Part shown: positions 1 through 7,895 of the stretch, in pieces | Layout of the letters: every line of letters starts with the position of its first letter | Position numbering within the stretch: the first letter of the stretch is position 1 | From: JBCBSS01 sp039819065 | Lineage (GTDB): Bacteria > Bacteroidota > Bacteroidia > Cytophagales > Cyclobacteriaceae | Direction of reading: 5' to 3' | Assembly: GCA_039819065.1 (NCBI GenBank) | Contig: JBCBSS010000084.1 | Span: 1-32,916 of the forward strand | Length of the DNA stretch: 32,916 nucleotides | Notes under the pieces: generated by a model | Seen by the model: only the letters and a program-made list of their open reading frames with translations | What the model was told of the DNA's origin: nothing | Databases searched by the model: none | Position numbers and translations under genes: made by a program

Positions 1-48
1 GATCAATTGATGTCATACCATTTCATCCTGCTGCAAACTTTCCATTTG

Positions 49-192
49 CAGTCATTCCGAAGGAATCTTATTAGTTATGGAAAGCGAACTGTATATATAG
101 CAACGTTGCAAGATTAACTTAGCGTTGATTAATGGCTAAAGCTCAACTTCGGCTATCACTTCGGTTCACGGCCTAAAGGCCGTGGCAAAATA
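49..192 (+). repeat. E-F composite intergenic repeat, copy 1
   Basis: Starts with CAGTCATTC and GAAGGAATC, then a TTATTAG(T/C)TATGGAAA-like stretch, and ends with a module containing GGCTAAAGC, the hairpin CACGGCC-TAAA-GGCCGTG (168-185) and GGCAAAAT. Copies with substitutions and length changes lie at 5349-5503 and 7495-7656. Confidence 0.8.
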
Positions 193-436
193 TACATACC
201 AGCTCGGCTAGCGCGAAAGTTACTTTCGTGCTTTTATTAACCATATAATCAATTGATCATATACTTTTTTCTAAGTGCTACTTTCACGACTGAGATTGCT
301 TTGTCGCTCGTACCTCGCTCCGCGCAATGACAGAAACTGCCGCTTTTACACCCTGTCCTAGCGCGAAAGTTACTTTCGTGCTTTCGCCCTCAAGGAATAT
401 AATCAATTGATCATATACTTTTCTCCGGCTTGAGCC

Positions 437-460
437 CTCGTTGGAGTTGTCTCCAACGAG
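437..460. repeat. Type A palindrome (10-bp arms, TTGT loop), copy 1
   Basis: Perfect inverted repeat with arms CTCGTTGGAG and CTCCAACGAG separated by TTGT. The same unit occurs at 5006-5029 and 7809-7832, in reverse orientation at 5217-5240, and decayed at about 5524-5549 and 5738-5756. Confidence 0.9.
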
Positions 461-531
461 TAAGTTTACTTATCCAGCCGCGGTTTGTGTTCTCACAGAC
501 AACCTTTCTAACCTAGGCAATCTCAAAACGC

Positions 532-1956
532 CTACTGAGCATCCCCTACATAATCCGGGTTGGGCTCTGGCAGGTTAGCATCCATCTCTTCCAACTGCCG
601 GTTAAGTATGGCACGTAGCTCTTCTACCTTCTCAGGCTTTTGCTGCGCCAAATTTTGTGACTCTCCAGGGTCATTAGCAAGATCATATAGCTCATGAGCA
701 TCCGATTCGTAATAATAGATCAACTTCCAATCCCCAGAACGCACTACACTTGAAGGGTTCTGACCCTGTGGTGTGTAATGTGGAGAATGCCAAACAATGT
801 CCCGAGAGGGCACTTCTTCTTGATTGATAATTGGCAGTAAACTAGCCCCGTAGGTGGTTCTGGTGCTATCGCCGACCGTTTCCATGATGGTATTGTAAAG
901 GTCAAAACCGACCACCGGTTTGTCAGTGGTCACACCAGAAGGCCCGTCGGGCCATTTGGCAATAAATGGCACCCTCACCCCTCCTTCATAAGTAAAGCCT
1001 TTACCACTGAACAAAGGCGCATTGCTCATGGGAGGTGTATGTTTGTCAAAGCCAGGAATAGAACGAACATGCAGGCCACCATTGTCGCTGGTGAAAATGA
1101 TCACGGTGTTATCTGAGAGACCACTCTTTTCTACAAACTCCAGGATTCTCCCCACATTCTGGTCAATGCTTTCTACCATTGCGGCATAATGGATATTGGG
1201 CATTATGGTGGTGTCGGCAGCCTTGTCACCTCTTTTCTGACGGTACTTTTCTACCAGCGCTTCTTTTGCTTCAATAGGCACATGAGGAGAGTAATAGGCC
1301 ATGTAAAGGAAGAAAGTAGAATCTTTCTGATTCTCTAGGTATGACAGCGCCTTATCGGTAAGGACGTCGGTCAGGTAATCTCCCTCGCCATATTCCTCCT
1401 GTATTTCCGGTTTCTCACCCGGTCTGAAGAAAGGGTAGAAAAAAGAATTGGGCAAGGCATTGTATCCACCGGCTATATTGACATCAAACCCTCTGTGATG
1501 CGGTGCAAACGTACCCCCTCCGAGATGCCATTTCCCTACAAAGCCGGTATTGTAGTCATGTACTGTCAACCTTTCGGCAATGGTCGTGTGTTTCAGCGCC
1601 AATTGTTGATCGATAAAAGGTGTCTTGAGTTGCTGACTTGGCCTGGCAGGGTGATTACCATGAATGTGAATGGTGATGTTCGCTTCTACCGGATGCAAGC
1701 CGGTGATCAAACTAGCCCGGGAAGGGCTACACAACGAAGCAGCCGCATAGCCATTGGTAAAACGCATACCATTTTTTGCCAGGCGATCTATATTGGGTGT
1801 TTCGATGAAGTCATTACCGTAACAACTGAGGTCACTCCAACCCATATCATCTGCCACGATGACGATGAAATTAGGTTTTTCTGGAGGGGTTTTCTCTTCT
1901 TTGGGCGAACAGGCCAAAGCCAAACCAATTAAGAGTACAAATAAGAAACGGTTCAT
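532..1956 (-). CDS. Formylglycine-dependent sulfatase lipoprotein (S1 family)
   Basis: A 474-residue type I sulfatase expected to hydrolyse sulfate esters. The family signature C-S-P-S-R is at residues 76-80; Cys76 would be oxidised to formylglycine. The metal-binding Asp pair is in VADDMGW near residues 34-40, and the later FTSDNGG and GKGFTYEGGVRVPF blocks are typical of the family. The N-terminus is a lipoprotein signal with lipobox LALAC (Cys16), so it is probably anchored in the periplasm or outer membrane. It starts 2 bp after the stop of the upstream rhamnosidase gene, so the two are co-transcribed and probably act on one substrate, for example a rhamnose-3-sulfate glycan such as ulvan. 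Length and motifs show no truncation. The S1 subfamily cannot be assigned by eye, and no formylglycine-generating enzyme is in the window. Confidence 0.93.
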   Translation of the reverse strand: MNRFLFVLLIGLALACSPKEEKTPPEKPNFIVIVADDMGWSDLSCYGNDFIETPNIDRLAKNGMRFTNGYAAASLCSPSRASLITGLHPVEANITIHIHGNHPARPSQQLKTPFIDQQLALKHTTIAERLTVHDYNTGFVGKWHLGGGTFAPHHRGFDVNIAGGYNALPNSFFYPFFRPGEKPEIQEEYGEGDYLTDVLTDKALSYLENQKDSTFFLYMAYYSPHVPIEAKEALVEKYRQKRGDKAADTTIMPNIHYAAMVESIDQNVGRILEFVEKSGLSDNTVIIFTSDNGGLHVRSIPGFDKHTPPMSNAPLFSGKGFTYEGGVRVPFIAKWPDGPSGVTTDKPVVGFDLYNTIMETVGDSTRTTYGASLLPIINQEEVPSRDIVWHSPHYTPQGQNPSSVVRSGDWKLIYYYESDAHELYDLANDPGESQNLAQQKPEKVEELRAILNRQLEEMDANLPEPNPDYVGDAQ

Positions 1957-1958
1957 AG

Positions 1959-4772
1959 TTACGGATTGAGGTTAAAGTAAAAAGTATAGCGGCCGGAAGC
2001 CACCTGATATGCTTGTTTGGAGCCTGTTATAGGCGTTACAAATTCATGCTTATCAACTGTATCTCCATCTACCTTTAGGTTGGTAGCATTGGAGGGTAAT
2101 ATCAAATGAGCCATGGTATTGGCAGGAATCAACACCTCATAGCGCACCTCATTATCAATCTTTTCCCAGTTGCTTACTATCTTTCCTTTAGGAGAATCAT
2201 GTGATGTTTTCACCCAGGCCAAATCCACTTGCACACCCGGTTTGAGTACAATTTGATCAAAACCAGCCTTACCTTGAAATACCTGGATCCCACCTAAGTA
2301 GGCATACAACCAAAAGCCGATATTAGTGGCAAACGGGTGGTGTGAAGTGCCGTAACCTTTGGCATTCAGGTTTTCGCCCATAGTACTGCGCTCATCCTTG
2401 ACAAAGTGCAGCCATCCGGGACTCTCTTCCTGTGTTACCATTCTATACACGATGTCCAGGTCTCCCCTATCTGCGACATATCTTAAGAGAGGCTTTACGC
2501 CCAAAAAACCCACGGAGGTATGATAGTCATTGGCTTTTATGGCATCTATCAACCTGGCATAGACCTTTTCTTCCATATCTTCCGGTACCAAACCCAGGTA
2601 GAGTGGCACAGCCTGAGCAGTTTGCGAGTTGGGGTTGTACCAACCCGTTTCTCTGTCCAGAAAAGCATCGTTGAATTTCTGCTTGATTCTATCGGCATGA
2701 TCAGCATAAACCTTTGCATCTTCCGTCTTGCCAAGCATCTGTGCATACTCCGAAAGTGTCTGACTAAAGTGATAGTTAGCCGCAGTAGAAGTCTGGGGAA
2801 CAGGCGTTAGCCCAGGCCCCCAACCATTGCTACCATGGGTCAGGTCGAGCCAATCACCCAACGACCAGCTTACAATATCATCTTCAGCGGTAGAATACAC
2901 ATATTCTAGATAAGCCTTGAGCGATGCATAGGCATCCGCTACTATGCTGGTATCGCCTGTGTATCGGTACAGTTTTTCAGTTACGTAGAATATAGTACCA
3001 CCCCACCATGGGTCATCCCATTGGAACGGTCCGGTACCATCATTGAAGCCCCAGCCATTAGTCGGCACAATCGGAGGTATATGGCCGTCATCCTCTTGCG
3101 AATCAATAAGGTCTTGCAGATACTTTCGGTAGCTATTGACCGCATCGAAGTTCATTATATAAGACTCCATCGTTTCCATGCCTCCATCCAATGTCCAGCC
3201 CATCTTCTCGCGGGTGGCTTCCTCTCCCGGCATCGAGTGAATACTGTTTTTAAGTGTCCTTCTTACGGCAGCGTGAAGCTGGTTCAGTCGCTCGTTGGAC
3301 GATTGAAACGTACCTATACTTTGTAAGTCATTATGCACGCTTTTGGCCACTACATCATCGGGAGATGGCTGATATGGCAACCCCGAAACTTGTACATAAC
3401 GGAATCCATGATAGAGAAACCTTGGTTCGTACACTTCCTCTTCGCCACCTGCTGATATGAATATACCTTTCTGAAACCTGCCCCAGGTATGTCCGGAACT
3501 ATGTTTTACATTAAGGGTACTATCAGGGTTGAGCACTTCATTGAAATCGAGCACCGCAGTCATGCCCTTTTCGCCCTTGAATTTCATGGATACCCAGCCG
3601 GTCATGTTCTCTCCAAAATCGAAAACATAGGTATTAGCCTTCGGGCTCCACATGCTTTCTACCGAAAACTCCTGCGTTACCCTTAATGGAGGCATATATT
3701 GTGTTCTCAGTGCTCCAATAGGTGCTGGCACTGTAACTACTGGCTGCCAATTCGAGGCATCAAAATCGGTTTTGTTCCATCCTTCCTGTTTCTTGTTCAT
3801 ATCAATCGTTTCCCCGCCACGAATGCTGTTATAAACGATCTCGCCCTTACTCCACGTCCATGATGTATCTGATACGATCTCATTACTACTACCATCCTCA
3901 TATTCTAGCAACAGGTTGAATAGCAGTTTTTGAGGCGTTTTCCAATTAGCACGATTGATCTGAAAAAGGTCTTGGGTGGGTAAGTTGTAGAATCCATTTC
4001 CTAGAATGACGCCAATGGCATTGGTCCCATGCTGAAGGTGCTCAGTTACATCATAAGTAACGAAGTGAACGGTACGTTGATAATCGGTGAACAGAGGGTC
4101 CAGCACATGGTCTCCTACCTTATCACCGTTCAAATAGAGTTCATAGTATCCTAACCCGGTGATAGAAGCAGTCGCCCGGGTGATAGCCTTCTCCAATGCT
4201 ATTTCCTTTCTCATGTAAATAGCAGCGGAATCGGAGGCATCAAACGCTTGCGGCTCACTGCGAAATGAGGTTCTTTTATCGGACACCTCAGCAAACTTCG
4301 AAGATATCCATGCTGCCTTCCACTCGGCTGACTTTAATAACCCAATAGTCCACTTTGCTGGTTCAGACCACTCTGAAGGTTGGTCATTTTCATCCCATAC
4401 GCGCACCTTCCAATAACACCTGTCACGTGAAGTGAGCGGATTACCACTGTATCTAATGAGGCTACTTTGGCCACTGGCTAGCTTTCCAGAATTCCACCTA
4501 TCCGCATCTTGCTCGTTGAGCTTTTCTACATCACTGGCCACCAGTATCTGATAGGCGGTTTGTTTTGTACCGTTTCTCTCGCTGGATATCACCCAACTCA
4601 ATCGAGGCCTGACCTCATCGATGCCCAGTAGGTTTTCAGCGTATTCGCAGGTCAGTTTTGAAACACTTACATTTGTAGATGTAGGTGCGCTCTTCTGGCA
4701 AGAAATGAAGCTAAACAGAGCTATCAAGCTTACATAACAGCCACTCATTTTCAAACGAAAATGGACAGTCAT
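1959..4772 (-). CDS. Alpha-L-rhamnosidase-like lipoprotein (GH78)
   Basis: A 937-residue protein with the full GH78 layout: N-terminal beta-sandwich (W-x-S-G-K-L, W-K-V-R-V-W-D near residues 95-130), a second carbohydrate-binding-like domain (GLGYYELYLNG, DPLFTDY), the rhamnosidase concanavalin-like domain (about 365-470) and an (alpha/alpha)6 catalytic barrel (about 475-830). In the catalytic block R-E-K-M-G-W-T-L-D, Glu522, Trp526 and Asp529 match the conserved general-acid Glu, Trp and Asp of GH78. The position normally Asp five residues before Glu522 is Glu517 here. Glu800 in S-T-M-G-E-N aligns with the second catalytic Glu. The signal ends in lipobox FISC; a second ATG at codon 9 (4748) would give an equally good signal peptide. 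Promoter-proximal gene of the operon with the sulfatase. Confidence 0.9.
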   Translation of the reverse strand: MTVHFRLKMSGCYVSLIALFSFISCQKSAPTSTNVSVSKLTCEYAENLLGIDEVRPRLSWVISSERNGTKQTAYQILVASDVEKLNEQDADRWNSGKLASGQSSLIRYSGNPLTSRDRCYWKVRVWDENDQPSEWSEPAKWTIGLLKSAEWKAAWISSKFAEVSDKRTSFRSEPQAFDASDSAAIYMRKEIALEKAITRATASITGLGYYELYLNGDKVGDHVLDPLFTDYQRTVHFVTYDVTEHLQHGTNAIGVILGNGFYNLPTQDLFQINRANWKTPQKLLFNLLLEYEDGSSNEIVSDTSWTWSKGEIVYNSIRGGETIDMNKKQEGWNKTDFDASNWQPVVTVPAPIGALRTQYMPPLRVTQEFSVESMWSPKANTYVFDFGENMTGWVSMKFKGEKGMTAVLDFNEVLNPDSTLNVKHSSGHTWGRFQKGIFISAGGEEEVYEPRFLYHGFRYVQVSGLPYQPSPDDVVAKSVHNDLQSIGTFQSSNERLNQLHAAVRRTLKNSIHSMPGEEATREKMGWTLDGGMETMESYIMNFDAVNSYRKYLQDLIDSQEDDGHIPPIVPTNGWGFNDGTGPFQWDDPWWGGTIFYVTEKLYRYTGDTSIVADAYASLKAYLEYVYSTAEDDIVSWSLGDWLDLTHGSNGWGPGLTPVPQTSTAANYHFSQTLSEYAQMLGKTEDAKVYADHADRIKQKFNDAFLDRETGWYNPNSQTAQAVPLYLGLVPEDMEEKVYARLIDAIKANDYHTSVGFLGVKPLLRYVADRGDLDIVYRMVTQEESPGWLHFVKDERSTMGENLNAKGYGTSHHPFATNIGFWLYAYLGGIQVFQGKAGFDQIVLKPGVQVDLAWVKTSHDSPKGKIVSNWEKIDNEVRYEVLIPANTMAHLILPSNATNLKVDGDTVDKHEFVTPITGSKQAYQVASGRYTFYFNLNP

Positions 4773-5005
4773 AATCGAATAATAAGTTAAGGTAATAAAA
4801 GCAGCAATGGGTTGGGAGGCTATGCTACTTGTGTTTCTGGTTAATGTGGGCCAAGGTAATAATTAAACCTGAAATATGCATTAACAAGTCCATTACGTTT
4901 ATAAATGATTTTGAAAAAGGTACTTAGCATTCATTTGCTGAATCAATTGATCACAAACTAACTGTTCCCAGTCATTCAGAGACTTAATATTTTAGTTTTA
5001 CCGCC

Positions 5006-5029
5006 CTCGTTGGAGTTGTCTCCAACGAG
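5006..5029. repeat. Type A palindrome, copy 2
   Basis: Arms CTCGTTGGAG and CTCCAACGAG with loop TTGT; identical to 437-460. Confidence 0.9.
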
Positions 5030-5068
5030 TATATGCAGGTCCTTGTAGGCAATTAACTCGGCCTATAA

Positions 5069-5092
5069 CCTTTTGGTGACAACACCAAAAGG
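5069..5092. repeat. Type B palindrome (10-bp arms, ACAA loop), copy 1
   Basis: Perfect arms CCTTTTGGTG and CACCAAAAGG around ACAA. The identical sequence recurs at 7872-7895; variants with paired, compensating changes are at 5290-5313 and 5796-5819. Confidence 0.9.
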
Positions 5093-5111
5093 GGCTGTGA
5101 GAAGCTTCATA

Positions 5112-5211
5112 AGATTGCCCGGATAAACCGTGCAATGACGCACAGAACGAAGTTAGCACCGTCATTCCACGGTTTTTGACGCAGGAGAAAATCCGGGGAA
5201 TCTATCGATTT
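5112..5211 (+). repeat. Type C long-dyad repeat (about 100 bp), copy 1
   Basis: A nested inverted repeat. Outer arms GATTGCCCGGAT (5113-5124) and ATCCGGGGAATC (5191-5202) match at 11 of 12 positions. Inner arms AAACCGTGCAATGACG (5125-5140) and CGTCATTCCACGGTTT (5160-5175) match at 15 of 16. Copies are at 5627-5726 and 7698-7795, a left-half copy at 7405-7462 and a fragment near 7937-7970. Confidence 0.88.
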
Positions 5212-5216
5212 CTGCC

Positions 5217-5240
5217 CTCGTTGGAGACAACTCCAACGAG
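5217..5240. repeat. Type A palindrome, copy 3, inverted
   Basis: Same arms as the other type A copies, but the loop reads ACAA instead of TTGT, so the unit is inverted relative to its neighbours. Confidence 0.88.
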
Positions 5241-5289
5241 TGTGTAATGCAGCCGAAATACATTTTGTCATGTTTTATGGATCATATGA

Positions 5290-5313
5290 CCTTTCGGTGA
5301 TAACACCGAAAGG
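5290..5313. repeat. Type B palindrome, covarying copy 2
   Basis: Arms CCTTTCGGTG and CACCGAAAGG with loop ATAA. Compared with copy 1, one T-A pair has become C-G in both arms, so pairing is kept. Confidence 0.9.
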
Positions 5314-5348
5314 CGCTTAGGGTCAATTGATCACAAACTGATCATCCT

Positions 5349-5503
5349 CAGTCATTCAGAAGGAATCCTATTAGCTATGGAAAACAGAATGCATATAGTA
5401 GTGTTCTTGGCGGCATTACAAGGCTAGCCTGGCATTGGATTAAGGGCTAAAGCCTAGCTTCGGCTACCATTTCGGCTCACGGCCTGAAGGCCTTGGCAAA
5501 ATG
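5349..5503 (+). repeat. E-F composite intergenic repeat, copy 2
   Basis: Matches 49-192 and 7495-7656. Its terminal hairpin is damaged (CACGGCC paired with GGCCTTG). Confidence 0.8.
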
Positions 5504-5626
5504 TATCGCATTCTACCTTTGCTCCCCTAATCGGAGTTGTCCTCATTGAGTGTATTTACTGTGGGCACTTGCCTAAGCTCTTCCCCCTTTGGAGACAACA
5601 CCTAGAGGGACTGTGAAAAGACTTAG

Positions 5627-5726
5627 AGATTGCCCGGATAAACCGTGCAATGACGCACAGAACGAAGTTGCCACCGTCATTCCACGGTTTTCGACACAGA
5701 GAAAATCCGGGGAATCTATCGATTTA
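5627..5726 (+). repeat. Type C long-dyad repeat, copy 2
   Basis: Nearly identical to 5112-5211, including both nested inverted repeats. Followed, as in the other full copies, by a type A and then a type B palindrome. Confidence 0.87.
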
Positions 5727-5795
5727 ATAGTTACGCCCTCGTTTGTCTTCAACGAGTATGTGCAGATTCTTATAGTTAATTGACTAAGCTCTTAT

Positions 5796-5819
5796 CCTTT
5801 TGGTAACAATACCAAAAGG
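5796..5819. repeat. Type B palindrome, covarying copy 3
   Basis: Arms CCTTTTGGTA and TACCAAAAGG with loop ACAA. The closing G-C pair of copy 1 has become A-T in both arms. It lies just downstream of the stop of the minus-strand gene at 5842. Confidence 0.9.
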
Positions 5820-5841
5820 GGCGATATAGCAGGAAGTCAAA

Positions 5842-7269
5842 TCAAAGCTGAACACCTACCGTGTACCCAACCCATACTGCATACTTCAATCTGTTATCAT
5901 CGTTTTGCAGCAAGGGCAATGGCACTTCAAGTTCAAAGTCTGAGTCCTGATAGAAATAGCTATTGATGCGCGCCGTCAGGTACAAATACTGGATACCGAA
6001 AAGGCCAAACTGCTTGCCGTAGCTACCTTGGAAAGAAGACAAAATACTCAGCGCCGTATCCGAATCAATGCCACGATCAACATATTGTACGCCCGAGCCC
6101 CAGGATAAAAAATGAGCGCCGTTCTGTGGGCCACTTCTCTTCGGGAACATAGAGCGTTTAATGTACATCAACCGCTCAAAGCGCCACCCTAAGGCCCACT
6201 CGCCAAACATTTCCTGTCTTGATGAAGGGTTATAGCTAAAGATGATGCTGTTCTGATTGAACTTCTGGTAACGATCTTGCAAAGGTTGTCCGTACTGTGT
6301 ATCTGAGCAGTTAGAACAGTTACCGGTTGATCTTTCCACGTTGAAAACGAATTGATCATTGTAGGAAAAGCGTGTGAAATGCCCTTTCGACCCAAAATTC
6401 AGTAATCCGATTGGCACACCGCTTTTGGTAGCATTCTTCACCGGTGTTTTCTTAAAGAAATTGATCAGGCCAATTTGTGTTCCTGACATTTCTTTGGCCA
6501 CATTCACCAGCCCGATTTGTGTACCCCCCATTTCCCTTGATTTGTTGTATAGTCCCAACTGAAAGCTCCTTGCTTTTGTTGGTGGTTTTATACGCTTTCC
6601 CGCCATACCTCTATTACTATTAAATAGACCAATCTGCGAGCCGAACAAAGTACCCCTGGTAGTATTCGATAACAGGGCAACCTGCATGCCGGTAACCGAC
6701 TTGCTAGCAACGTTATACAATCCGGATAGCTGTACACCCACAAGGTGGCCGTGTGTGACATTACCAATTCCAGATAATTGAAAGGCATAGGCATCTTGGT
6801 AAACCATATTAAACAGGCCTGACAGTTGGATACCTTTCACATTGTTTCTAACCAAATTCAAAATGCCAGCTAATTGAATTCCCTGAAAATCAGCGCTGAA
6901 GCCCTCCTTAATCGTCTCCCTTTCTTCCCTCAGGGTCATATTAAGAAAGGTATTGGTGCCCACCACATTGGCCAACCCGGCCAATTGAATACCATTCGAA
7001 GATTGCGTATTGAGATTGGTGATCAGACCCAATTCTAAAAACCGTGTGCCAGCGGATAGCCCACCGAAAAGGTTGATCGAATACTTGTTGAAATATCGAC
7101 CGCTCTCCAAGCCATTGGTACTAACACCGGGAAATAGAGAGAGTTGAAAGGTCTTCTCACGATATCTCAATTTCTTGAAGTCTTTGGATTGGGCGGTAGC
7201 GGTCTGGACTACTATAGAAAAGCACGCTATGAGGCATAGCCTCGCTTTGAGGTTCTGATTGAACGGCAT
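5842..7269 (-). CDS. Exported GLxN-repeat surface protein (LA_2272-like)
   Basis: A 475-residue protein with a signal peptide ending near TATAQS (residue 27). From about residue 65 to 280 it carries a run of short repeats of the form G-x-Q-L/I-x-G-L-x-N every 15-25 residues (for example GIQLAGLANVV, GIQLSGLFNMV, GVQLSGLYNVA, GTQIGLVNVA, GTQIGLINFF). This pattern is known from the LA_2272-type surface repeat family; each unit would be a beta-strand turn. The C-terminal part (about 330-475) has alternating aromatic strands and ends in GVQL, suggesting an outer-membrane beta-barrel end. No function is known. It stands alone between repeat blocks 2 and 3. The assignment rests on the repeat pattern only. 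Confidence 0.75.
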   Translation of the reverse strand: MPFNQNLKARLCLIACFSIVVQTATAQSKDFKKLRYREKTFQLSLFPGVSTNGLESGRYFNKYSINLFGGLSAGTRFLELGLITNLNTQSSNGIQLAGLANVVGTNTFLNMTLREERETIKEGFSADFQGIQLAGILNLVRNNVKGIQLSGLFNMVYQDAYAFQLSGIGNVTHGHLVGVQLSGLYNVASKSVTGMQVALLSNTTRGTLFGSQIGLFNSNRGMAGKRIKPPTKARSFQLGLYNKSREMGGTQIGLVNVAKEMSGTQIGLINFFKKTPVKNATKSGVPIGLLNFGSKGHFTRFSYNDQFVFNVERSTGNCSNCSDTQYGQPLQDRYQKFNQNSIIFSYNPSSRQEMFGEWALGWRFERLMYIKRSMFPKRSGPQNGAHFLSWGSGVQYVDRGIDSDTALSILSSFQGSYGKQFGLFGIQYLYLTARINSYFYQDSDFELEVPLPLLQNDDNRLKYAVWVGYTVGVQL

Positions 7270-7494
7270 TAGAAGTGGCTGATTGAATTCTAAATGCTAA
7301 CGCCGGATATATTCTTAAATTGTTTTACCTTCTTTGACAGGCGGCAATTGAGTAAAGAGTTTGTTTTAAGTAACCTCTTTAATAAATGGTTTAAAAACTT
7401 TATAAGATTGCCCGGATAAACCGTGCAATGACGCACGGAACAAAGTTGGCATCGTCATTCTAGGTAACTCTTACTATTACGAGCTATCCATTCC

Positions 7495-7656
7495 CAGTCA
7501 TTCAGAAGGAATCTTATTGGCTATAAAAAGCAAATCGAATACAATGCAGTCATGAAGTTTATGGTAGGGTGCAGGACTAAACTTAGCATTGGATTAATGG
7601 CTAACGCCCAACTTTGGCTACCATTCCGGTTCACGGCCTAAAGGCCGTGGCAAAAT
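7495..7656 (+). repeat. E-F composite intergenic repeat, copy 3
   Basis: Begins CAGTCATTCAGAAGGAATC and ends with the intact hairpin CACGGCC-TAAA-GGCCGTG and GGCAAAAT, as in copy 1. Confidence 0.8.
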
Positions 7657-7697
7657 AGTAGTACATGCTACCATTGCTTCCCTCACTAAAGCCTTAT

Positions 7698-7795
7698 GAG
7701 ATTGCCCGGATAAACCATGCAATGACGCACGGAACAAAGTTGTTACCGTCATTCCACGATTCTCGAGGTACGAGAAAATCCGGGGAATCTCTATT
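7698..7795 (+). repeat. Type C long-dyad repeat, copy 3
   Basis: Same length and outer arms as copies 1 and 2, but the inner arm is more diverged (AAACCATG against CACGATTC). It is followed by A and B palindromes in the usual order. Confidence 0.83.
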
Positions 7796-7808
7796 TAAAA
7801 GCTACGCC

Positions 7809-7832
7809 CTCGTTGGAGTTGTCTCCAACGAG
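7809..7832. repeat. Type A palindrome, copy 4
   Basis: Arms CTCGTTGGAG and CTCCAACGAG with loop TTGT. Confidence 0.9.
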
Positions 7833-7871
7833 TATATACAGATTGTTGTAGGTAATTGACCAGGCCGATAA

Positions 7872-7895
7872 CCTTTTGGTGACAACACCAAAAGG
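7872..7895. repeat. Type B palindrome, copy 4
   Basis: Arms CCTTTTGGTG and CACCAAAAGG with loop ACAA; identical to 5069-5092. Confidence 0.9.

Larger units (their letters stand above)
1..531. repeat. Gene-free block 1 of interspersed palindromic repeats
   Basis: No credible reading frame is present. The block holds one E-F composite repeat (49-192), two copies of a small hairpin with arms GCGCGAAAG and CTTTCGTGC (212-233, 362-383), two copies of TCAATTGATCA followed by TATACTTTT (249-259, 403-413), a segment with the frame GATTGC...GCAATGACA (290-332) and one type A hairpin (437-460). The same modules recur at 4940-5825 and 7400-7970, so this is a dispersed intergenic repeat family and not gene remnants. 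Confidence 0.85.
4773..5841. repeat. Gene-free block 2 of mosaic palindromic repeats
   Basis: About 1.07 kb with no supported gene. Order along the plus strand: TCAATTGATCA (4943), truncated E (4969), A (5006), B (5069), C (5112), A reversed (5217), B variant (5290), TCAATTGATCA (5323), E-F (5349), decayed A (about 5524), decayed B (about 5586), C (5627), decayed A (5738), B variant (5796). The order C-A-B occurs twice here and again in block 3. The first roughly 170 bases contain the promoter region of the rhamnosidase operon, in which no clear promoter is visible. Confidence 0.85.

Noticed and set aside
1495..1932. 145-codon open frame on the plus strand
   Set aside because: Mirror frame of the sulfatase gene covering its signature region.
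532..4772. Complete ulvan polysaccharide-utilisation locus
   Set aside because: Only two enzymes are present; there is no SusC/SusD pair, lyase, GH105 or regulator next to them.
4940..5825. Possible CRISPR array
   Set aside because: Repeats are of several different kinds, mostly palindromic, irregularly spaced and with no constant repeat-spacer period; no cas genes are present.
7665..7859. 64-codon frame, with a similar product from 5589-5783
   Set aside because: Both are translations of the C and A repeat modules and share sequence only for that reason.
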